Shown: one piece after another, positions 38,229 through 42,963 of the stretch
How the letters are laid out: each line of letters starts with the position of its first letter
How positions within the stretch are numbered: position 1 is the stretch's first letter
NCBI RefSeq assembly: GCF_001650715.1
Contig: NZ_LWQT01000053.1
Location: 1 to 42,963, forward strand
Source: Paramagnetospirillum marisnigri
GTDB taxonomy: Bacteria; Pseudomonadota; Alphaproteobacteria; Rhodospirillales; Magnetospirillaceae
Direction: 5' to 3'
Length of the DNA stretch: 42,963 nt
Translations under genes and position numbers: made by a program
Notes under the pieces: model-generated
Seen by the model: only the letters and a program-made list of their open reading frames with translations
Told to the model about the DNA's origin: nothing
The model's database searches: none

Positions 38229-38618
38229 ATGACAAATTATGATCTGGATCATGGAAAATTTGCTGGCGTGATCAACAAAGCCCAGGATTGTCGCCATTCT
38301 TCTCAAAATCAGCTTCGGTCAGAAACTGTAATTCGAGCGGCCTGCATCAATCATGGCGTCACCCGTGCCGAATTGCTCTCCCCCTCTCGTGCCATGCCGT
38401 ACGTTCGGGCCAGGTGGTCGGCCATGCTGGTATTGCGCCAGGTCGGAGGACTGGCCTTGGTCCGGATCGCGATGTTGCTCCGCCGCCGCGACCACACGAC
38501 GATTCTGAACGGCATTCGACGCGCGGAGGTCCACATGCGCGCTGATCCAGACTACAGGGATGCCGTTGAACGTGTCCGGCAGGTCGCCCTTGCCGCCAAG
38601 TTCGGGAGGCAGCCATGA
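38229..38618 (+). CDS. Stand-alone protein resembling DnaA domain IV
   Basis: A 129-residue protein with GGGAGG six bases before its ATG. The region at about 55-105 reads ARWSAMLVLRQV...IAMLLRRRDHTTILNGIRRAE. It fits the DnaA domain IV signature (R-x-x-A-M-x-L...RDHTTVLxAxxK), which recognises DnaA boxes. The AAA+ domain of DnaA is entirely absent; the first 50 residues are unrelated. Such isolated domains are found in phage and plasmid genes and could compete with or borrow the DnaA box, which is inference. It overlaps the next gene by four bases (ATGA). Confidence 0.75.
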   Translation: MTNYDLDHGKFAGVINKAQDCRHSSQNQLRSETVIRAACINHGVTRAELLSPSRAMPYVRARWSAMLVLRQVGGLALVRIAMLLRRRDHTTILNGIRRAEVHMRADPDYRDAVERVRQVALAAKFGRQP

Positions 38619-39121
38619 AGCCTGTTTCGCGATCCATGTACATGGTTCCCCAAACAAGCCCGATGGGGCTTGTTCAAGGTGCGGCGGCTCCAATCCCCCT
38701 CGCTCTGGCGCAGGACCCCTCCAAAGCCTGCCGCTGGTGCGGCAAGACCATGATGAAGCCCAGGCGCAACCAGGAATGCTGCTGCGCCGAATGCCGGATG
38801 GAATGGGAGCGGTCCAAAAGGGTCCGTCGCAAGCAGGCGGCGGCCGAGAAGCCTAAAGGGACGTGCCTGTGGTGTGATGGGAGCTTCGACAAGGCCCGTC
38901 AACAGCAGGACTTTTGCTGCCCCGATCACCAGCAGGCCTTTAACAATTTCTGGAAGGGCCGTGGACCCAGCCTGGCCAAGGCTCTCCACGAATGGCGGAT
39001 CGGTAAGGTAGATGGCGGCCTCACGAAGGTTTGCCGGGAATTCACATCGGCCCGCGAGGAATTGAAGGAACGCCGGGCGAAGGCTGGGAAAAGGTCACCG
39101 AAAACTGAAGGAGACACCTAG
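38615..39121 (+). CDS. Protein with two zinc-ribbon-like cysteine clusters
   Basis: A 168-residue protein. Two similar motifs stand in tandem: CRWCGK...CCCAECR (about 38-60) and CLWCDG...FCCPDHQQAF (about 84-110), each with CxxC plus a second Cys pair or Cys/His set, fitting two treble-clef or ribbon zinc sites. The rest is basic and charged, with a Lys/Arg-rich tail. It probably binds nucleic acid. It overlaps the DnaA-IV-like gene by four bases. The first ATG was kept; ATGs at codons 9, 10 and 17 are possible. Confidence 0.7.
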   Translation: MKPVSRSMYMVPQTSPMGLVQGAAAPIPLALAQDPSKACRWCGKTMMKPRRNQECCCAECRMEWERSKRVRRKQAAAEKPKGTCLWCDGSFDKARQQQDFCCPDHQQAFNNFWKGRGPSLAKALHEWRIGKVDGGLTKVCREFTSAREELKERRAKAGKRSPKTEGDT

Positions 39122-39122
39122 C

Positions 39123-39230
39123 ATGAAGCCCTTCAACACCACAGCCATGACGGCGACGGGGATTGCACCAGAGGGAATCGACGGCAGCGTGTTTGCCGCC
39201 ACTATGCTTCCGGCCGCTTGCGGAGACTAA
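39123..39230 (+). CDS. Possible 35-residue ORF
   Basis: ATG at 39123 comes one base after the stop of the zinc-ribbon gene, with GGAG about nine bases upstream (within the previous gene's last codons). The product (MKPFNTTAMTATGIAPEG..., ending ACGD) is small, Thr/Ala-rich and of unknown role. It is supported only by spacing and ribosome binding site. Confidence 0.35.
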   Translation: MKPFNTTAMTATGIAPEGIDGSVFAATMLPAACGD

Positions 39231-39270
39231 TTACTTCTATCAATGAGTGCCTAGACCTCATGATATTGGG

Positions 39271-39300
39271 TTGCCAATAGCACAAATAACAGCATATACA
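39271..39300 (+). promoter_or_regulatory. Putative promoter of the GAF-diguanylate cyclase pair
   Basis: TTGCCA (39271-39276), 18-base spacer, TATACA (39295-39300), about 40 bases before the GAF gene. The local DNA is AT-rich compared with its surroundings. Confidence 0.5.
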
Positions 39301-39341
39301 GATGGTATGTGTTCGTTGACGTTCAATGGGAGAGGTACCCG

Positions 39342-39860
39342 ATGGAATTGCCGTCAAATGAGGCTGAACGCCTGGGGACGCTGGTCAATTACGGCATCCT
39401 CGACACCGAGTTCGAGGAGAGCTTCGATCGTATCGTCAGGACCGCCGCCACGGTGTTCGATGTGCCGGTCGCCCTGGTGTCGCTGATTGACACGAACCGC
39501 CAATGGTCTAAGGCGATGATAGGCACCGACGCCCGCGAGACAGCGCGGGAAATCTCGTTCTGCACCCATGCGATCCTCGACACCGACGTCCTGATGGTTC
39601 CAGATGCGTCGCGAGATGAGAGATTCGCCGCCAATCCCCTGGTCACTGGCAAGCCTGGAATCCGCTTCTATGCGGGCGCGCCGCTGCTGACGCCCGACAA
39701 TTATGCCCTCGGCACCGTCTGCATTTTCGACCGTCGCGTCCGTCGTGGCCTCGATCCGCATCAGCGTCAAGTGCTCCAGGATCTGGCGGCCATGGTCATG
39801 GAGATGTTGGAATTTCGCCGCTGTCGCCGCCAGTGGGAGCGACAGCAGACACAACGCTGA
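39342..39860 (+). CDS. GAF-domain protein
   Basis: A 172-residue single GAF domain from the ATG at 39342, with GGGAGAGG six bases upstream (the frame opens with GTG at 39309). Segments typical of stand-alone GAF sensors precede diguanylate cyclases: LVNYGILDTEFEESFDRIV, VALVSLIDTNRQW, SFCTHAILD, VPDASRDERFAANPLV and GAPLLTPDNYALGTVCIFD. It is cytoplasmic, with an unknown ligand. The diguanylate cyclase gene begins 48 bases downstream, so the two probably act together. Confidence 0.88.
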   Translation: MELPSNEAERLGTLVNYGILDTEFEESFDRIVRTAATVFDVPVALVSLIDTNRQWSKAMIGTDARETAREISFCTHAILDTDVLMVPDASRDERFAANPLVTGKPGIRFYAGAPLLTPDNYALGTVCIFDRRVRRGLDPHQRQVLQDLAAMVMEMLEFRRCRRQWERQQTQR

Positions 39861-39908
39861 CCTGAGTGAGCGCCGAAGCTGGCCATCGGCGAGGCAAGAG
39901 GGAAAGCC

Positions 39909-40982
39909 ATGCGCTTCGACCACCTTCTGTTCGGACGAACCGAGTTCCCCGACGGAGCGGAATACCGCCAGTTCCAGCACCGATTCGCCTGTGTCCTGGT
40001 GGTCTTCAGCACCAGTGTCACCGCGCTGTTCATTATCGCGGCATTGACCGGCAGCGCGCACTTGCATCCCCACTATCTCTGGAGCGGGGCGGCGTATTGC
40101 GTCCTCAATGCGGTGGCATTGGCTCTTCTTCGCGCGAAGCCGGAGCGCCTTCCGGTGATCGCGACGATCTGCATGACGGCTTCGTTTCTGCTGGAAGCGG
40201 TTGCATTTTTCTCCAACGCCGAAGATGAGATGCGCATCGTCTGGTTCGCTCTCTCCATCCCTGCCGTCTATCTGCTGGTCGGCACTTGGTACGGCCTCTT
40301 TCTAACCGGCGTATCGATTATCTTCATATTTGCCGCGAACCCCCTCCTGCCGACGCCGTATTCGGCCAACGCTATCATCACCATGGCGGTGGCCATCGGC
40401 TATATCAGCGCCTTCTTCTTTGCGTTTTCGTCCAAGTCCATATCCTTTCACCACGCCATGGTGCTGGCGAACCAGAAGCTCGCCGATCAGGCAGCCAAGG
40501 ACCCGCTTACCGGGCTGTACAATGCCCGGGCCTATTACGCCCTGTGTGAGAGTGCCTTGAAGCAGGCGCAGCGCTCGCAGGCGCCATTCGCCATGATGTT
40601 CGTCGACCTGGACCACTTCAAGCGCATCAACGACACCTATGGACACGAGGCCGGAGACACCGTGCTTCGGACGGTCGCCAATGCCCTGCGCATGGGGGTT
40701 CGGCAGAGCGACTTCATCGGACGGATCGGGGGTGAGGAGTTCTCGGCGCTGCTGCCCGACACGGATATCGAAGGTGCAGTGGCACTGGCTGAGAAACTGC
40801 GGCAGGATATCGAGAACCTGATGCCCGATATTGGTGAGAAACGCTTGGCGATCACGGCGAGCATCGGGGTCGCTGCGGCCAAGGCCCACTCCGAAAGCAT
40901 TGCCAAGATCCAGAGTCAGGCAGATCAGGCTATGTATGTTGCCAAGCGGGAAGGCCGGAACCGGGTAACGTGCATCGCGTGA
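39909..40982 (+). CDS. Membrane diguanylate cyclase (GGDEF domain)
   Basis: A 357-residue enzyme making cyclic di-GMP. Five or six membrane helices lie between about 25 and 175, then a short coiled linker and the GGDEF domain (about 197-355). The active site is GGEEF (274-278), with the inhibitory I-site RQSD (265-268) exactly five residues before it. Thus product inhibition is expected. The partner GAF protein is encoded immediately upstream. No EAL domain is present. Confidence 0.93.
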   Translation: MRFDHLLFGRTEFPDGAEYRQFQHRFACVLVVFSTSVTALFIIAALTGSAHLHPHYLWSGAAYCVLNAVALALLRAKPERLPVIATICMTASFLLEAVAFFSNAEDEMRIVWFALSIPAVYLLVGTWYGLFLTGVSIIFIFAANPLLPTPYSANAIITMAVAIGYISAFFFAFSSKSISFHHAMVLANQKLADQAAKDPLTGLYNARAYYALCESALKQAQRSQAPFAMMFVDLDHFKRINDTYGHEAGDTVLRTVANALRMGVRQSDFIGRIGGEEFSALLPDTDIEGAVALAEKLRQDIENLMPDIGEKRLAITASIGVAAAKAHSESIAKIQSQADQAMYVAKREGRNRVTCIA

Positions 40983-41139
40983 ATGTTCGATCTCGGGGCT
41001 CAGGGATGCCGACGCGGCCTGGAGGCATACGATCTGGTTCAGGGCCGGACAGGCACTGGTTGCCTTGCGCAAGGGCCGCCAAAAATTATCTGGACGGACC
41101 TGACTGCGAGCGATTGAATCCGCAGCAGAGGAGATGGTG

Positions 41140-41388
41140 ATGACGCAACAGGATATTTCAAAGCTGGAGACCATGACCGAGGCTGAGGAACGCCGGTTCG
41201 TCACGGCCTTCACCAGCGCCCTGGCCAGCGACAAGGGCGATGAGGCGAAACGCCATCTGGCCGCCGGTCGCCCCATCTACTACAGCGACGACCAATATCG
41301 TGAGGGCATCGTGAAGGAGCACCCTGACGGTCGCCGCCAGCTGGTGACCTTCGCCAATGACCGGGAAGTCCTGATCCGAGACCTGTAA
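41140..41388 (+). CDS. Small protein, putative antitoxin of a zeta-like toxin
   Basis: An 82-residue acidic protein. The ATG at 41140 (third in ATG-GTG-ATG) has GAGGAG seven bases upstream; the first ATG at 41134 is directly against it. Residues 1-40 are helical and charged. The C-terminal half ends KEHPDGRRQLVTFANDREVLIRDL, like a beta hairpin. It overlaps the downstream ATPase by one base (TAATG). Antitoxin role is inferred from position and size only; homology to epsilon is not visible. Confidence 0.6.
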   Translation: MTQQDISKLETMTEAEERRFVTAFTSALASDKGDEAKRHLAAGRPIYYSDDQYREGIVKEHPDGRRQLVTFANDREVLIRDL

Positions 41389-41978
41389 TGCACCAGATTT
41401 GGATCGTCGCCGGGCCGAATGGAAGCGGCAAGACCACACTGGCCCGTCGCCATCTGGTGGACCGCCTTCCCGTTGTCAATCCCGACGAAATCGCGCGTAC
41501 CCTCAACCCGTCCAATCCGAATGATCCTGCCGCCGCGATCCGCGCGGGGCGCCAGGCCCTGGCTCTCAGGGGCCATTTGCTCGCGGATCGTCGAAGCTTC
41601 GCCATCGAGACCACGCTGTCCGGCAACCAGGAACTTGCCCTGATGCGGGACGCCAAGGCGGCAGGTTACAAGGTGAACCTCATCTTCATCGCGACGGAAT
41701 CGCCCATCGTCTCCATGGGCCGAATCGCCTCCCGCGTTTCGGATGGTGGCCACCGTGTTTCCGGCGCCGACGTGGAACGACGTTACCGCCGCAGCATGGA
41801 CAATCTTCCGCAGGCCCTGGCCCTGGCAGATCGTGCATGGCTGCTGGACAATTCGCGGGCTCGGATGCGGCTGATCGCCGCCATCGAGCATAACCAGGTC
41901 AAAAGCCAGGCCAGCACCCTGCCGCGTTGGGTGCGAGGCGCCAAGCTTCAGGTCCTCGAAACCGGACTGTCCCTGTAG
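41388..41978 (+). CDS. Zeta-toxin-like P-loop ATPase/kinase
   Basis: A 196-residue protein with Walker A GPNGSGKT (9-16), NPDEIART and IETTLSGNQ segments, and LIFIATESP, matching the zeta-toxin/COG4185 family. Family toxins phosphorylate UDP-N-acetylglucosamine and stop wall synthesis; other COG4185 members have no known toxicity. The upstream small gene overlaps it by one base, as in many toxin-antitoxin pairs. The active-site Asp and Arg positions seem present but were not verified. Confidence 0.78.
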   Translation: MHQIWIVAGPNGSGKTTLARRHLVDRLPVVNPDEIARTLNPSNPNDPAAAIRAGRQALALRGHLLADRRSFAIETTLSGNQELALMRDAKAAGYKVNLIFIATESPIVSMGRIASRVSDGGHRVSGADVERRYRRSMDNLPQALALADRAWLLDNSRARMRLIAAIEHNQVKSQASTLPRWVRGAKLQVLETGLSL

Positions 41979-42271
41979 CCTTCCACGACCAACGCCAGCC
42001 GCTGGCTCATGCAGGAGACCGCGACCGGGCCTGACCGGCACGGCTCCGGCAGACGGCCCTGGGGAAGCCACCTCCGATCAATGCTCAGTTTCGCCGCTGG
42101 CGATCCTACACCAGGTCGCCTGGGCACCGGCCCGGCTGCCGCCGGTCCTGGCAATGACGGATTTCGGCTCCCCCACGTCGGCAAGCCGACGCGGTTCCCC
42201 CAAAATCCTATGCCTGCCCCACGCCCCGGTGTCTCGGATCGCCGTCGAAACCGAGATTTAGGAGGCTTCCC

Positions 42272-42535
42272 ATGGACCGCACCGCCACCCAGCCCCAGCA
42301 GTTCCTGACCTGGATCGGAGACACCCCCTACATGGTCAGCTGGACCCCGAAAGGTGAATTTGGAAGCCTGTCCGGGACGCTCGCCGGTGACTTCTTCGGC
42401 GCCGCCGATTGGAGCCAGACCATCCCGGTCGAGGCAGCCGACGACATCGGCTTGGACCTTTGGGCCATGCAGACCGCCGCGTTCTTCCATGCCGCCGCCG
42501 CCGGTCGGAATTTCCCCCAGCGCCAGGCCGCGTAA
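42272..42535 (+). CDS. Unknown 87-residue protein
   Basis: The ATG at 42272 has AGGAGG seven bases upstream. The sequence has MVSWTPKGEFGSLSGTLAGDFFGAADWSQ and a helical C-terminus, is acidic, and has no membrane helix or recognised motif. The preceding 293 bases (41979-42271) have no gene I can support. It may be part of the same accessory block as the toxin-like pair. Confidence 0.5.
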   Translation: MDRTATQPQQFLTWIGDTPYMVSWTPKGEFGSLSGTLAGDFFGAADWSQTIPVEAADDIGLDLWAMQTAAFFHAAAAGRNFPQRQAA

Positions 42536-42586
42536 GCGGCCTCGGCCTGATGTTGTGCCCTCTCAGCACCCGGCAACCCGCAACGC

Positions 42587-42623
42587 CGCCATTGGAAGGG
42601 AGACAAGCCCCCTCCCAATGGCG
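42587..42623. repeat. Inverted repeat after the 87-residue gene
   Basis: CGCCATTGG (42587-42595) and CCAATGGCG (42615-42623) are perfect 9-base arms, with a further AGGG/CCCT pair inside. It sits 50 bases after the stop codon. It may be a terminator, although no T run follows. Confidence 0.5.
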
Positions 42624-42725
42624 CCGCCCCTCCGGGCTACTGCGCTCCCGCTAACTCATCCGTGGTGATCAGGTGCCAAAGTTCCGGCCAGCCTTCCTTG
42701 ACCCTCCCCCCGTGAATGGCTCCAG

Positions 42726-42745
42726 GTTGAATGTAATAATTCAAC
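42726..42745. repeat. Palindrome at the probable left end of the insertion sequence
   Basis: GTTGAAT (42726-42732) and ATTCAAC (42739-42745) flank six bases, 22 bases upstream of the transposase ATG. The IS left terminus is probably in or next to this stretch, but the right end and target duplication lie outside the window. Confidence 0.4.
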
Positions 42746-42766
42746 TGACCATGAAGGGGACATTCC

Positions 42767-42963
42767 ATGCCGAAGAAGAGACATACCGCCGAAGAGATCA
42801 TCGGCAAGCTGCGTGAAGCGGACGTGCTTCTGGCGCAAGGCCGGAAGGTGGCCGACGTCGCCAAGGCTTTGGCGGTAACGGAGGTTACGTACTACCGCTG
42901 GCGCCAGGAATACGGTGGGATGAAGGTCTCACAGGCCAAGCGGCTCAAGGAGCTTGAGCGCGA
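42767..42963 (+). mobile_element. IS3-family insertion sequence, OrfA (partial, cut by window edge)
   Basis: The frame from the ATG at 42767 is open to the edge and encodes 65 residues plus two bases of the next codon: MPKKRHTAEEIIGKLREAD, then VADVAKALAVTEVTYYRWRQEYGG and AKRLKELE. This is the OrfA helix-turn-helix and leucine-zipper start of IS3-family elements, IS407 group by eye. OrfB with the DDE catalytic core would follow to the right. The element probably closes or continues the accessory block. Confidence 0.88.

Noticed and set aside
40983-41117. 44-codon ORF starting right after the diguanylate cyclase stop
   Set aside because: No ribosome binding site, biased composition, and no recognisable product.
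42009-42308. 99-codon frame in the gap after the zeta-like gene
   Set aside because: Pro/Gly/Arg-rich translation typical of random GC-rich DNA; it overlaps the better supported 87-residue gene and has no ribosome binding site.

Overview
The window is GC-rich alphaproteobacterial DNA, most likely from Magnetospirillum or a close Rhodospirillales relative. That assignment is an inference. It rests on the gene order ruvCAB-ybgC-tolQRAB-pal-cpoB / tilS-ftsH-folP, on direct-repeat SOS boxes of the alphaproteobacterial GTTC-N7-GTTC type in front of lexA, and on codon usage. No 16S rRNA or other decisive marker is present.

Layout. (1) 1-3.7 kb: a membrane protein of unknown function, the 5' half of a broken tRNA-Arg(CCG) that still has its promoter, a dispersed repeat, and a membrane sensor histidine kinase. 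(2) 3.8-11.5 kb: a minus-strand cassette consisting of a very small double-glycine-leader peptide, a HlyD-type adaptor, a peptidase-containing ABC exporter (C39), a second large ABC exporter subunit and a type I periplasmic binding protein. The histidine kinase lies just downstream. The exporter genes resemble NHLP/NHLM-type peptide export systems. The predicted peptide left after leader removal is only seven residues, and no modification enzyme is visible. (3) 11.7-25.5 kb: a conserved housekeeping run on the minus strand: yebC, ruvC, ruvA, ruvB, ybgC, tolQ, tolR, tolA, tolB, pal, a terminator, cpoB, then tilS, ftsH and folP. A plus-strand GNAT acetyltransferase gene sits between cpoB and tilS. 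lexA is divergent from yebC, with a sigma70-type promoter overlapping a perfect SOS box. (4) 26.8-31 kb: minus-strand trpG-trpD-trpC-moaC-moeA (tryptophan and molybdenum cofactor synthesis). (5) 31.1-35.8 kb: nhaA, a membrane protein, rpoH, rluD, a small membrane protein, a JAMM metallopeptidase and tRNA-Glu(CTC).

(6) From tRNA-Glu to the right end the DNA looks accessory. There is a plasmid- or phage-like module: a helix-turn-helix protein with an AT-rich C-terminal half, a 225-bp cluster of consecutive hairpins, an unknown protein, a stand-alone protein resembling DnaA domain IV, a double zinc-ribbon protein and a 35-codon ORF. It is followed by a GAF protein paired with a membrane diguanylate cyclase, a zeta-toxin-like ATPase behind a small putative antitoxin, an unknown 87-residue protein, and the start of an IS3-family transposase cut by the window edge.

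The most interesting signals are the peptide-export cassette with its minimal GG peptide, the hairpin cluster beside the DnaA-domain-IV-like gene, and the broken tRNA-Arg. Most start codons were moved inward from the longest frame on the basis of ribosome binding sites, signal peptides or family length. All functional names are homology judgements made by eye.
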